Shown: positions 16,843 through 26,154 of the stretch, piece by piece
How positions within the stretch are numbered: position 1 is the stretch's first letter
Layout: the number at the start of each line of letters is the position of its first letter
Assembly (NCBI RefSeq): GCF_041911615.1
Contig: NZ_JAYROR010000107.1
Span: forward strand, 1 to 64,000
DNA: 64,000 nucleotides
Source of the DNA: Zoogloea sp041911615
GTDB lineage: Bacteria > Pseudomonadota > Gammaproteobacteria > Burkholderiales > Rhodocyclaceae
Direction of reading: 5' to 3'
Translations under genes and position numbers: made by a program
The notes under the pieces: model-generated
Databases searched by the model: none
The model's input: the letters and a program-made list of their open reading frames with translations, nothing else
Told to the model about the DNA's origin: nothing

Positions 16843-16879
16843 AAACAAAAACGCCGCGTCGTCCGCGGCGTTTTTGTTT
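16843..16879. terminator. Bidirectional intrinsic terminator after folA
   Basis: Inverted repeat AAACAAAAACGCCGCG, 5-base loop, CGCGGCGTTTTTGTTT. A GC stem is flanked by A-run and T-run, so it works for folA on the plus strand and for the convergent decarboxylase gene on the minus strand. Confidence 0.9.
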
Positions 16880-16894
16880 CGGCGACGCGGGCGC

Positions 16895-19138
16895 TCAGTC
16901 GCGCACGCAATCGACGAAGTAGTGGATGCGCCCGTCGCGCACTTCCTTGACCAGGCCGTGCACGTCGGTGTCGAAACCGGGGAAACGCTCGTTGAACTCG
17001 CGGGCAAAGTGCAGGTATTGCACCACCGTCTTGTTGAAGCGCTCGCCCGGAATCAGCAGCGGGATGCCCGGCGGGTAAGGTGTGAGGAGCACGCTGGTGA
17101 CACGGCCTTCCAGCTCGTCGATCGACACGCGCTCGATCTCGCGGTGGGCCATCTTCGCGAAGGCGTCGGCGGGTTTCATGGCCGGCACCATATCCGAGAG
17201 GTACATCTCGGTGGTCAGGCGTGCGACGTCCTTGGCGCGATAAACGGCGTGGATGTCGCGACACAGGTCGCGCAGGCCGACGCGCTCGTAGCGCGGATTC
17301 TTCTGGACGAACTCGGGCAGCACCTTCCAGAGCGGCTGGTTCTTGTCGTAGTCGTCCTTGAACTGCTGCAGCTCGGTCACCATGCTGTTCCAGCGGCCCT
17401 TGGTGATGCCGATGGTGAACATGATGAAGAAGGAATACAGGCCGCACTTCTCGACGATCACGCCGTGCTCGGCCAGATACTTGGTGACGATGGCCGCCGG
17501 AATGCCGCGCTCGGCGAACTCGCCGTCCACATCGAGGCCCGGGGTGATGATCGTGGCCTTGATCGGGTCGAGCATGTTGAAGCCTTCGGCCAGCCTGCCG
17601 AACCCGTGCCAGCGCTCGCCGGGCTTGAGCATCCAGGCGTCGCGCTCCTCGATGCCTTCCTCGGACAGGTCGTCCGGCCCCCACACCTTGAACCACCAGT
17701 CGGCGCCCCATTCCTCGTCCACCTTGCGCATGGCACGGCGGAAGTCGAGGGCTTCGGCGATGGACTCTTCGACCAGCGCGGTGCCGCCCGGCTCTTCCAT
17801 CATCGCGGCCGCCACGTCGCAGGACGCGATGATCGCGTATTGCGGGCTGGTGGAAGTGTGCATGAGGTAGGCCTCGTTGAACACGTCGCGGTCGAGATGG
17901 CTGTTCTCGGCGTCCTGAACGAGGATCTGCGAGGCCTGGGAGAGGCCCGCCAGCAGCTTGTGGGTGGATTGGGTGGCGAAGACCATCGACTCCTGACAAC
18001 GGGGACGGTCGGCGCCAATGGCGTGGTAGTCGCCGTAGAAGTCGTGGAAGGCGGCGTGGGGCAGCCAGGCTTCATCGAAGTGCAGGGTGTCGATCTTGCC
18101 GTCCAGCTCTTCCTTGATCGCCTCGACGTTGTACAGCACGCCGTCGTAGGTGGACTGGGTGATCGTCAACACCCGCGGCTTGGCGGACTTGTCGGTGATG
18201 AAGGGGTTGGCGTCGATCTTCTTCTGAATGTTTTCCCAGGCGAACTCGCTCTTCGGGATCGGGCCGATGATGCCGTAGTTGTTACGGGTCGGCATCAGGA
18301 ACACCGGCACCGCGCCGGTCATGATGATCGAGTGGAGCACCGACTTGTGGCAGTTGCGGTCCACAACCACGATGTCGCCCGGCGCAACCGTCGAGTGCCA
18401 CACGATCTTGTTGGACGTGGACGTGCCGTTGGTGACGAAGTACAGGTGGTCGCAGTTGAAGATGCGCGCGGCGTTGCGCTCGGACGCGGCCACCGGGCCG
18501 GTGTGGTCGAGCAGTTGGCCGAGTTCTTCGACGGCATTGCACACGTCGGCGCGCAGCATGTTCTCACCGAAGAACTGGTGGAACATTTGACCCACCGGGC
18601 TCTTCAGGAAGGCGACGCCGCCGGAGTGGCCGGGACAGTGCCAGGAATACGAGCCGTCGGAAGCGTAATGGGTGAGCGCGCGGAAGAACGGCGGCGGCAG
18701 GGATTCGAGGTAGGCCTTGGCCTCGCGCACCACATTGCGGGCGATGAATTCGGGCGTGTCCTCGAACATGTGGATGAAGCCGTGGAGTTCGCGCAGGACA
18801 TCGTTGGGGATGTGACGCGAGGTGCGCGTCTCGCCGTACAGGAAGATCGGGATGTCGGCGTTGCGCATCCGGATCTCGCTCACGAAGGCGCGCAGGTCGG
18901 CAATCGCCTTCTCTGCAGCCTCGGGCGACGAGAATTCCTCGTCGTCGATCGACAGGATGAAGGTGGAGGCGCGGCTCTGCTGCTGCGCGAAGGACGACAG
19001 GTCGCCGTAGCTGGTCACGCCCAGCACGTTGAGGCCTTCCTTCTCGATGGCTTCCGCCAGGGCACGGATGCCCAGCCCGGACGTGTTTTCCGAACGGAAG
19101 TCCTCGTCGATGACGATGACCGGAAAATTGAAGCGCAT
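16895..19138 (-). CDS. Lys/Arg/Orn decarboxylase, PLP fold type I
   Basis: A 747-residue amino acid decarboxylase of the large bacterial LdcC/AdiA/SpeC family. It has an N-terminal receiver-like wing domain (FPVIVIDEDF...), a PLP core with the lysine at about Lys394 (STHKLLAGLS), the HFDEAWLPHA motif holding the PLP-contacting Asp, and a C-terminal domain. The length and TNGTSTSNKIVWHS segment fit the family, but substrate (arginine, lysine or ornithine) cannot be told from sequence by eye. It would supply polyamines or consume protons. It lies downstream of dcd with an attenuator-like hairpin pair between. Confidence 0.9.
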   Translation of the reverse strand: MRFNFPVIVIDEDFRSENTSGLGIRALAEAIEKEGLNVLGVTSYGDLSSFAQQQSRASTFILSIDDEEFSSPEAAEKAIADLRAFVSEIRMRNADIPIFLYGETRTSRHIPNDVLRELHGFIHMFEDTPEFIARNVVREAKAYLESLPPPFFRALTHYASDGSYSWHCPGHSGGVAFLKSPVGQMFHQFFGENMLRADVCNAVEELGQLLDHTGPVAASERNAARIFNCDHLYFVTNGTSTSNKIVWHSTVAPGDIVVVDRNCHKSVLHSIIMTGAVPVFLMPTRNNYGIIGPIPKSEFAWENIQKKIDANPFITDKSAKPRVLTITQSTYDGVLYNVEAIKEELDGKIDTLHFDEAWLPHAAFHDFYGDYHAIGADRPRCQESMVFATQSTHKLLAGLSQASQILVQDAENSHLDRDVFNEAYLMHTSTSPQYAIIASCDVAAAMMEEPGGTALVEESIAEALDFRRAMRKVDEEWGADWWFKVWGPDDLSEEGIEERDAWMLKPGERWHGFGRLAEGFNMLDPIKATIITPGLDVDGEFAERGIPAAIVTKYLAEHGVIVEKCGLYSFFIMFTIGITKGRWNSMVTELQQFKDDYDKNQPLWKVLPEFVQKNPRYERVGLRDLCRDIHAVYRAKDVARLTTEMYLSDMVPAMKPADAFAKMAHREIERVSIDELEGRVTSVLLTPYPPGIPLLIPGERFNKTVVQYLHFAREFNERFPGFDTDVHGLVKEVRDGRIHYFVDCVRD

Positions 19139-19168
19139 ACTCGACTCCTCGATGCCCGATTTGAGTGG

Positions 19169-19223
19169 GGGCGGATCAATAAAAAGCTTTGGGCGGACCT
19201 GCGTGCCTGCGCATGATCCGCCC
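19169..19223 (-). terminator. Terminator after dcd with a competing hairpin
   Basis: On the minus strand GGGCGGA (19223-19217) can pair with TCCGCCC (19197-19191), followed by AAAGCTTTTTATT, which makes an intrinsic terminator. The same 5' segment, extended to GGGCGGATC, can instead pair over nine bases with GATCCGCCC (19177-19169), beyond the T-run. The two pairings exclude each other, as in an attenuator, just before the decarboxylase start. Confidence 0.55.
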
Positions 19224-19251
19224 GATGTTCAGAGTGTAGCTGACAAGTATT

Positions 19252-19821
19252 TCAGATTTTCGGCAGGGTGACGCCGGTCTGACCCAGATATTTACCGCCG
19301 CGATCTTTGTAGGACGTGTCGCAGATTTCGTCGGATTCGAAGAACAGCATCTGGGCCACGCCTTCGTTGGCGTAAATCTTGGCGGGCAGCGGCGTGGTGT
19401 TGGAGAACTCCAGCGTCACGTGGCCTTCCCACTCGGGTTCGAGCGGCGTCACATTGACGATGATGCCGCAGCGCGCGTAGGTGGATTTGCCGAGACAGAC
19501 GGTGAGCACGCTGCGCGGGATGCGGAAGTACTCGACGGTCCGGGCCAGGGCGAACGAGTTGGGCGGAATGATGCACACGTCACCGGTGAAATCCACGAAG
19601 TTGCGCTCGTCGAAGTTCTTCGGATCGACAATGGTCGAGTTGATGTTCGTGAAGATCTTGAATTCGTTGGCGACGCGCACGTCGTAGCCGTAGCTCGAGG
19701 TGCCGTAAGAAACGATCTTGCCGCCTTCGTTCTGGCGCACCAGCTCGGGGGCGAAGGGCTCGATCATCCTGGCGTCGCCTTCCGCCATGCGGCGAATCCA
19801 CTTGTCCGATTTGATGCTCAC
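19252..19821 (-). CDS. dcd: dCTP deaminase
   Basis: Deaminates dCTP to dUTP, feeding dUMP to ThyA. Recognisable segments include SYGTSSYGYDVRVANEF, the CLGKSTYARCGI core and TPLEPEWEGHVTLEFSN. The GTG at 19821 (MSIKSDKWIRR) gives 189 residues, the usual length in betaproteobacteria. The frame is open upstream without similarity. thyA and folA lie about 3 kb away on the other strand, so pyrimidine deoxynucleotide genes are loosely grouped here. Confidence 0.95.
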   Translation of the reverse strand: MSIKSDKWIRRMAEGDARMIEPFAPELVRQNEGGKIVSYGTSSYGYDVRVANEFKIFTNINSTIVDPKNFDERNFVDFTGDVCIIPPNSFALARTVEYFRIPRSVLTVCLGKSTYARCGIIVNVTPLEPEWEGHVTLEFSNTTPLPAKIYANEGVAQMLFFESDEICDTSYKDRGGKYLGQTGVTLPKI

Positions 19822-19891
19822 GCTGGCAATCCCTGCACGAAAAACGCGCATTCTACATGCACGCGCGCCCGCGTTGAGCGCGTCGCAACGC

Positions 19892-20122
19892 TCATTCGGA
19901 CTTCTGTCCGGCGTTACCCGCATCCACGGTCTTGGCCTTGGCCGGCGGATCGTCGTCCTTGACCACGTCGTAGATGCCCTTGCCGACCTTGAACGGCACC
20001 TTGACCACCTCGACCCCCACATCCACCGCCGTGCCGACCACGGTGCCGACGATGCAACCGGACAAGCCGACGGAAACGGCGGCCAGCGCGACCGCGATAA
20101 GCAAACGTTGCATGGCCATCAC
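19892..20122 (-). CDS. Small lipoprotein
   Basis: A 76-residue protein with a signal peptide and lipobox LSGC (Cys23), followed by a Val/Gly-rich stretch (IVGTVVGTAVDVGVEVV) and a charged tail ending DAGNAGQKSE. It resembles small betaproteobacterial lipoproteins of unknown role. The ATG at 20122 overlaps the apbC stop (ATGA), so it is translated from the apbC transcript; an internal ATG at 20113 is also possible. The Gly/Val-rich stretch may associate with the membrane. Confidence 0.75.
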   Translation of the reverse strand: MMAMQRLLIAVALAAVSVGLSGCIVGTVVGTAVDVGVEVVKVPFKVGKGIYDVVKDDDPPAKAKTVDAGNAGQKSE

Positions 20123-21210
20123 GTGTTCTGCACCACGATGTTCGGGAACTTGTGGCTCATGTCCTTCTGCCGCTCGGCAACGGTGATCGCCACCTTGCGG
20201 GCGATGCCTTTGTAGATCTCGGCCACGCGGCCGTCCGGGTCGGACACGACGGTCGGCACGCCGCTATCCACCTCCTGGCGGATCTGGATGTCGAGGGGCA
20301 GCGCACCCAGGAAGGGCACGCCGTAGTCCTTGCCCATCGTCTCGCCGCCGCCGGCGCCGAAGATGTGCTCCTCGTGGCCGCACTTCGAGCAGATGTGGAT
20401 GCTCATGTTCTCGACGATGCCGATGATCGGCACGCCGACCTTCTCGAACATCTTGAGGCCCTTGCGCGCGTCGAGCAGGGCGATGTCCTGGGGCGTGGTG
20501 ACGATCACCGCGCCGGTCACCGGCACGCTCTGAGACAGGGTCAACTGGATGTCGCCGGTGCCCGGCGGCATGTCGATGACGAGGTAGTCCAGGTCGCGCC
20601 AGTTGGTCTCCTTGAGGAGCTGGTTGAGCGCCTGGGTGGCCATCGGGCCGCGCCACACCATCGGCGTCTCGACGTCGACGAGGAAGCCGATCGACATCAC
20701 CTGCAGACCGTGGGCCTCGAGGGGCTCCATGGTCTTGCCGTCGTGGGATTCGGGGCGCTGGCCGCCGATGCCGAGCATTTGCGGCTGCGACGGGCCGTAG
20801 ATGTCGGCGTCGAGCATGCCGACCTTGGCGCCCTCGGCCGCCAGCGCCAGGGCCAGATTGACGGCGGTGGTGCTCTTGCCGACACCGCCCTTGCCCGAGG
20901 CCACGGCGATGATGTTCTTGACGCCCGGCAGCAGCTTGACGCCCTGCTGCACCGCATGGGCGACGATCTTGCTGAACACGTTGGCGCTCACGTTACCGAC
21001 ACCCGGCACGCCCTTCACCTGGGCGATGACGGCCTGACGGATGGCGTCGATCTGAGTCTTCGCCGGGTAGCCCAGCTCGATGTCGAAGGACACGTCGGCA
21101 CCCGCGATGCGCAGGTTCTTCACCGCGCGGGACGAAACGTAATCCTTGCCGGTATTGGGATCGGCAAGCTGCCGGAGGCTGTCGAGGACGCTCTGTTCGG
21201 AGAGGCTCAT
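20119..21210 (-). CDS. apbC: Iron-sulfur cluster carrier protein ApbC/Mrp
   Basis: P-loop ATPase of the Mrp/NBP35 family that carries and hands over Fe-S clusters. An N-terminal MIP18/DUF59 domain (residues ~1-90) is followed by the deviant Walker A SGKGGVGKST and the cluster-binding CxxC (ICSKCGHEEH). The start at 21210 (MSLSEQSVLDSLR) matches the family N-terminus and gives 363 residues; the frame extends to 21249 without a ribosome site. It is divergent from metG, as often seen in proteobacteria. Confidence 0.94.
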   Translation of the reverse strand: MSLSEQSVLDSLRQLADPNTGKDYVSSRAVKNLRIAGADVSFDIELGYPAKTQIDAIRQAVIAQVKGVPGVGNVSANVFSKIVAHAVQQGVKLLPGVKNIIAVASGKGGVGKSTTAVNLALALAAEGAKVGMLDADIYGPSQPQMLGIGGQRPESHDGKTMEPLEAHGLQVMSIGFLVDVETPMVWRGPMATQALNQLLKETNWRDLDYLVIDMPPGTGDIQLTLSQSVPVTGAVIVTTPQDIALLDARKGLKMFEKVGVPIIGIVENMSIHICSKCGHEEHIFGAGGGETMGKDYGVPFLGALPLDIQIRQEVDSGVPTVVSDPDGRVAEIYKGIARKVAITVAERQKDMSHKFPNIVVQNT

Positions 21211-21385
21211 GGTGTCGGAGGCCGGTGGGCGGCGAAAAAAGGAAAACATGCGATGAAGGCGGGGCGCGAAACTGAAACCCGAGTAATTTAGTCCAGTTTA
21301 CCCAAAAGCCGGCGCCAGGTTAAGGGCATCGTCCGCCCTCCCGGCCCGGTTGCGCGCGCCCCTGCCCGACGCACGTCGCGGGCTT

Positions 21386-21394
21386 TGCTAGAAT
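21386..21394 (+). promoter_or_regulatory. Extended -10 promoter of metG
   Basis: TGCTAGAAT (TGn plus a five-of-six -10 hexamer) lies 36 bases before the metG ATG. No good -35 is visible, which is usual for extended -10 promoters. Confidence 0.5.
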
Positions 21395-21429
21395 CGCGTG
21401 TTCACAATCATCACGTCCAGGCCCCGCCC

Positions 21430-23592
21430 ATGACTTCCCCGCGCACGATCCTCGTCACCAACGCCCTGCCCTACGCCAACGGCGACATCCACCTCGGTCA
21501 CCTGGTGGGCTACATCCAGGCCGACATCTGGGTGCGTTACCAGCGAATGCGCGGCAACACGGTGTACTACGTCTGCGCGGACGACACCCACGGCACGCCG
21601 GTGATGCTTCGCGCCGAGAAGGAAGGCCTGACGCCCGAGCAGCTCATCAACCGCGTGCACGGCGAGCACAGCCGCGACTTCCGCGACTTCGGCGTGGCCT
21701 TCGACAACTACCACTCCACCCACAGCGACGAAAACCGCTGGTACGCGGAGGACATCTACACCCGCCTGCGCGACGGCGCGAAGCTCATCGACACCCGCGC
21801 CATCGAGCAGTTCTACGACCCGGTGAAGGAGATGTTCCTGCCCGACCGCTTCATCAAGGGCGAGTGCCCCAAGTGCGGCGCGGCCGACCAGTACGGCGAC
21901 AACTGCGAGGTGTGCGGCGCCGCCTACGCGCCCACCGAGCTCAAGAACCCGTACTCCGCCGTGTCTGGCGCCAAGCCGGTGCTGCGCACCTCCGAGCACT
22001 ACTTCTTCCGCCTCTCCGACCCGAAGGCCGTCGAGTTCCTGCGCGAATGGACCCAGGGCACCACGCCCGACGGCGCCCGCCGCCTGCAGCAGGAAGCCGC
22101 CAACAAGATGAAGGAATGGCTCGGCGAAGCCGGCGAGAACAAGCTCTCCGACTGGGACATCTCCCGCGACGCGCCCTACTTCGGCTTCGAGATTCCCGGC
22201 GCCCCGGGCAAGTACTTCTACGTCTGGCTGGACGCCCCGATCGGCTACTTCGCCAGCTTCAAGAACCTCGCCTCGCGCAACGCCGACATCGACGTGGCCG
22301 CCTTCACCGAAGCCGGCCCGGCCGCCGCCAGCGGCACCGAGATGATCCACTTCATCGGCAAGGACATCCTCTACTTCCACGCCCTGTTCTGGCCCGCGAT
22401 GCTGCACTTCGCCGGCTACCGCACGCCGACCCAGCTGTGCGTCAACGGCTTCCTCACCGTCGACGGCGCCAAGATGAGCAAGAGCCGCGGCACCTTCATC
22501 ACCGCCCGTAGCTACATCGAGCAGAAGCTCAACCCCGAGTGGCTGCGCTACTACTTCGCCGGCAAGTCCAACGGCACGATGGAAGACGTGGACCTCAACC
22601 TCGACGACATGATCGCCAAGGTCAATTCCGACCTCGTCGGCAAGTTCGTCAACATCGCCAGCCGCTGCGCCGGCTTCATCGCCAAACGCTTCGACGGCAA
22701 GCTCGCCGCCCACGACCCGGCCTTCGGCCTCGACTGGAACGTGGACGAGATCGCCGCCGCCTTCGAAACCCGCGACTACAGCCGCGCCCTGCGCAAGATC
22801 ATGGAGTTCGCCGATCTCGCCAACGGCTACGTGAACGACAACAAGCCGTGGGAGCTCGCCAAGCAGGAAGGCCAGGACGCCCGCCTGCACGTGGTGTGCT
22901 CCACCGCCATCAACATCTTCAAGGCCCTCACCGGCCTGCTCAAGCCCGTGCTGCCGGCGCTCGCCGCCCAGGTCGAGGGCTTCCTCGCCATCGCCCCGTT
23001 CACCTGGACCGACGTCCTCGCCCCGCTGCCCGCCGGCCACGCCATCAACGCCTACAGCCACCTCATGACCCGCATCGAACGCAAGCAGGTCGATGCCCTG
23101 CTCGAGGCCAACCGCGACTCCCTGGCCCCCGCCGCCGAGGCCAAGCCGGTGAAGGAATCGAAGGACGCCAAGGCCGCCCATTCCGAACAGCGCCACGCCC
23201 AGCACCAGGCCAACGCCGCCGCCACCGAGGCGGCGCAGGCCAGCGAGTTCGAGCCCTTCGTCTCCATCGACGACTTCGGCAAGATCGACCTGCGGATTGC
23301 GAAGATCGTCTCCGCCGAACACGTCGAAGGCGCCGCCAAGCTGCTGCGTCTGCAGCTCGACATCGGCGAAGAGAAACCCCGCCAGGTCTTCGCCGGCATC
23401 AAGAGCGCCTACGACCCCGCCACCCTGGTGGGCCGCCTCACGGTGATGGTCGCCAACCTCGCGCCCCGCAAGATGAAGTTCGGCATGTCCGAGGGCATGG
23501 TGCTGGCGGCCTCCGACAGCAGCGGCGAGACCCCGGGCATCTTCATCCTGTCGCCGGATGCCGGCGCCCAGCCTGGGATGCGCGTCAAGTAA
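21430..23592 (+). CDS. metG: Methionyl-tRNA synthetase
   Basis: Charges tRNA-Met. The class I signatures are HLGH at residues 21-24 (HIGH) and KMSKS at 348-352. A zinc knuckle has CPKC...CEVC near residues 147-163. The C-terminal domain from ~residue 606 (FEPFVSIDDFGKIDLRI) is the EMAP-II-like tRNA-binding and dimerisation module. It is joined by an Ala/Lys/Gln-rich linker. 720 residues is normal for a proteobacterial MetG with this tail. The ATG at 21430 gives MTSPRTILVTNALPYANG. Confidence 0.97.
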   Translation: MTSPRTILVTNALPYANGDIHLGHLVGYIQADIWVRYQRMRGNTVYYVCADDTHGTPVMLRAEKEGLTPEQLINRVHGEHSRDFRDFGVAFDNYHSTHSDENRWYAEDIYTRLRDGAKLIDTRAIEQFYDPVKEMFLPDRFIKGECPKCGAADQYGDNCEVCGAAYAPTELKNPYSAVSGAKPVLRTSEHYFFRLSDPKAVEFLREWTQGTTPDGARRLQQEAANKMKEWLGEAGENKLSDWDISRDAPYFGFEIPGAPGKYFYVWLDAPIGYFASFKNLASRNADIDVAAFTEAGPAAASGTEMIHFIGKDILYFHALFWPAMLHFAGYRTPTQLCVNGFLTVDGAKMSKSRGTFITARSYIEQKLNPEWLRYYFAGKSNGTMEDVDLNLDDMIAKVNSDLVGKFVNIASRCAGFIAKRFDGKLAAHDPAFGLDWNVDEIAAAFETRDYSRALRKIMEFADLANGYVNDNKPWELAKQEGQDARLHVVCSTAINIFKALTGLLKPVLPALAAQVEGFLAIAPFTWTDVLAPLPAGHAINAYSHLMTRIERKQVDALLEANRDSLAPAAEAKPVKESKDAKAAHSEQRHAQHQANAAATEAAQASEFEPFVSIDDFGKIDLRIAKIVSAEHVEGAAKLLRLQLDIGEEKPRQVFAGIKSAYDPATLVGRLTVMVANLAPRKMKFGMSEGMVLAASDSSGETPGIFILSPDAGAQPGMRVK

Positions 23593-23596
23593 AGCC

Positions 23597-23665
23597 CCAT
23601 CGGCCGAAGCCCGCGAGGGCCTCCCGGCCGATGGCCCCGACGACAGCCCGGCGTAAGCCGGCTGT
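23597..23665 (+). other. Two stem-loops after metG
   Basis: CCATCGGCCG pairs with CGGCCGATGG (23597-23634), and a second hairpin GACAGCCCGGC-GTAA-GCCGGCTGTC follows. Neither has a T-run, so termination would be Rho-dependent or incomplete before the next gene. Confidence 0.4.
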
Positions 23666-23693
23666 CAGTCCCAGCCCCTAGCCTTCCGCGACC

Positions 23694-23975
23694 ATGCAAC
23701 CCAACCGCTCTCCGCTTCCGCGCCTGACACCCGCCTTCTGGGGCTGGGCGCTGCTCGACCTGATCGGCGTACTGATCCTCGCCGTGGGTGCCGCCTGGCT
23801 GATCGAAGGCCGCGCCTCAATCCTTCCGGGCTTCCCGGCCAACGCGGTGCACGCCTGGTCTTGCGTGATCGGCGGCGGCGCGCTGCTCTTCGTGGCGGCG
23901 GTGAAGATGATGGTCGAAGTCATGCACGCCGCGTCGCGCCAGAACCACGCCGCCAACGACGCCAATTTTTCCTGA
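23694..23975 (+). CDS. Small inner-membrane protein
   Basis: A 93-residue protein with two predicted membrane helices (about residues 14-37, WGWALLDLIGVLILAVGAAW, and 52-75, HAWSCVIGGGALLFVAAVKM), a short loop between them and a polar tail. No family is recognised. It lies between metG and the SulP transporter on the same strand, 101 bases after metG. Confidence 0.6.
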   Translation: MQPNRSPLPRLTPAFWGWALLDLIGVLILAVGAAWLIEGRASILPGFPANAVHAWSCVIGGGALLFVAAVKMMVEVMHAASRQNHAANDANFS

Positions 23976-24103
23976 AGCCGGCCCCATGCCCCTGACCGCC
24001 TGCAAACGATGGATCGTCCAGCATCGTACCGGGCCGGGCGCCCCCCCTCCGCACGCAGCGCCCCGTGGCGCGCGCATCCCGTTCCCTCGACTGCGGAGGC
24101 ATC

Positions 24104-25789
24104 ATGAAAATCTCGTTTCATCCCAAGCTTCTCGACACCCTGCCGGGTTACGACAAGGGCCAGTTCGGCCGTGACGTTTCCGCCGGCCTGACCGTCGGCG
24201 TCCTCGCCCTGCCCCTCGCCATGGCCTTCGCCATCGCCTCGGGCATGACCCCCACCGCCGGCATCTGGACGGCCATCGTCGCCGGTTTCCTGATTTCCGC
24301 GCTCGGCGGCTCCCGGGTGCAGGTCGGGGGCCCGACCGGCGCCTTCATTCCCATCATCTACGGCATCGTCGTCGAATACGGCGTGCAGAGCCTGCTCGTC
24401 GCCACCATGCTGGCGGGCGCCATCCTCGTGGCGATGGGCGCCTTCCGCCTCGGCAACCTGATCCGCTTCATCCCCAAGACGGTGGTGATCGGCTTCACCA
24501 ACGGCATCGCGGTGGTGATCTTCCTCGCCCAGATCAAGGATTTCCTGGGCCTGCGGATCGAGCACCTGCCCGGCGAGTTCTTCGGCAAGATGAAGGCGCT
24601 CGTCACCCACCTCGACACCATCGATCCACCCACCGTCGCGCTGTCGGTGGCCTCCCTCGTCGTGCTGTTGTCTTGGAACCGCCTCGCGCGCCGCTTCCCG
24701 GCGGTCGGCCGGCTACCCGGGCCGCTCGGCGTGCTGGTCGTCGCCACCGTCGCCAACGCGGCGTTCCAGTTTCCGGTCGAGACCATCGGCAGCCGCTTCA
24801 ACGGCATTCCGCAACAGTTGCCGGATTTCGCGCTGCCCCGGCTCTCGCTCGAAACCCTTGGCAAACTGATCTCGCCGGCGCTCACCATCGCGCTGCTGGG
24901 CGCCATCGAGTCGCTGCTGTCGGCCCGGGTTGCCGACACGGCGATCGAGGACCGCCACGATCCCAACCAGGAACTCATCGCCCAGGGCATCGCCAACCTC
25001 GTCGCGCCGCTGTTCGGCGGATTTGCGGCCACCGGCGCCATCGCCCGTACCGCCACCAACGTGCGCACCGGCGGGCGCACGCCCATCGCCGGCATCGCCC
25101 ACGCCATCGTGCTGCTGGCGGTGGTGCTGGTGCTCGCGCCGTTCGCGACGCACATTCCGCTCGCCACGCTGTCGGCCATCGTCGTGGTGGTCGCCGTCAA
25201 TATGGGCGAATGGCACGAATTCCGGGGTCTCGGGCGCTTCGCGCTGACCTACCGCACGATCCTGCTGACCACCTTCTTCGTCACCGTGCTGTTCGACCTC
25301 ACCCTCGCCGTCGAACTGGGCATGGTGCTGTCGGCGCTGTTCTTCATCTACCGGATGTCCAACCTCACCCGCATCGAGCGCCTGCCGCTCGCCGAACTCG
25401 CGATGCTACCGGGCTTCCTTCACCCCGACGGCTCGCCGCGGGTGATGGCCTACTCGATCTACGGCACCCTGTTCTTCGGCGCCATCAACAAGCTCGAGAC
25501 ACTCCTCGACCCGGCTCAGCGTCACCCCGAGGTGGTGATCCTGGAACTCAACCACCTGGTCAATCTCGACACCACCGGCCTCGAAGGCCTCGAGAGCCTC
25601 TGCAAGACGCTTCACAAACGCGGCTGCGCCCTGATCCTGTGCAACCTCAACCCGCAGCCCGAATCCTTGATCGGCCGCTCCGGCTTTGCCGACGAGGTGG
25701 GCACGAACAACATCTGCGGCGACATCTACAGCGCCCTCGCCCGCGCCCGCGACCTGCTCCCCAAGCCCGACCATGACGGCACGCCCTGA
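24104..25789 (+). CDS. SulP-family anion transporter with STAS domain
   Basis: A 561-residue SLC26/SulP permease. Residues ~20-420 contain the multi-helix membrane core, including the QVGGPTGAF segment of the family. Residues ~430-555 form a cytoplasmic STAS domain (VILELNHLVNLDTTGLEGLESL). Substrates in the family include sulfate, bicarbonate, and C4-dicarboxylates, and cannot be told here. The ATG at 24104 has a GGAGG ribosome site. It overlaps the acylphosphatase gene by 17 bases. Confidence 0.92.
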   Translation: MKISFHPKLLDTLPGYDKGQFGRDVSAGLTVGVLALPLAMAFAIASGMTPTAGIWTAIVAGFLISALGGSRVQVGGPTGAFIPIIYGIVVEYGVQSLLVATMLAGAILVAMGAFRLGNLIRFIPKTVVIGFTNGIAVVIFLAQIKDFLGLRIEHLPGEFFGKMKALVTHLDTIDPPTVALSVASLVVLLSWNRLARRFPAVGRLPGPLGVLVVATVANAAFQFPVETIGSRFNGIPQQLPDFALPRLSLETLGKLISPALTIALLGAIESLLSARVADTAIEDRHDPNQELIAQGIANLVAPLFGGFAATGAIARTATNVRTGGRTPIAGIAHAIVLLAVVLVLAPFATHIPLATLSAIVVVVAVNMGEWHEFRGLGRFALTYRTILLTTFFVTVLFDLTLAVELGMVLSALFFIYRMSNLTRIERLPLAELAMLPGFLHPDGSPRVMAYSIYGTLFFGAINKLETLLDPAQRHPEVVILELNHLVNLDTTGLEGLESLCKTLHKRGCALILCNLNPQPESLIGRSGFADEVGTNNICGDIYSALARARDLLPKPDHDGTP

Positions 25790-26066
25790 ACCCGCCGCCC
25801 GCCTGCTGCGCATCCACGGCCACGTGCAGGGCGTGGGCTACCGCAACGCCTTTCACGCCGAGGCCCGCCGGCTGGGGCTGGACGGCTGGGTTCGCAATCG
25901 CAGCGACGGCAGCGTCGAGGCGCTGGTCGCCGGCCCGCCGGCGGCCCTCGAGGCCATCGTCGCGTGGTCGCGCCTGGGGCCGCCCCCCGCCCGGGTGGAC
26001 GACGTAAGCTGGCAGCCGGCCGACACCCCGCCCCAGCCCGGCTTCGCCCGCCTTGCCACGGTTTAG
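25773..26066 (+). CDS. acyP: Acylphosphatase
   Basis: A 97-residue enzyme that hydrolyses acyl phosphates such as acetyl or carbamoyl phosphate. Both catalytic residues are seen: Arg24 in GHVQGVGYR and Asn42 in VRNRSDGSVEAL. The start at 25773 lies within the end of the SulP gene, so it is translationally coupled to it. Confidence 0.93.
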   Translation: MTARPEPAARLLRIHGHVQGVGYRNAFHAEARRLGLDGWVRNRSDGSVEALVAGPPAALEAIVAWSRLGPPPARVDDVSWQPADTPPQPGFARLATV

Positions 26067-26154
26067 CGGCGAATCCCGAGCGCCTGTAAATTCGCTATAA
26101 AATACAGCAGACTACGCCCCCACCGAATCGATCCGCCCCCAACCCGACTCCACC

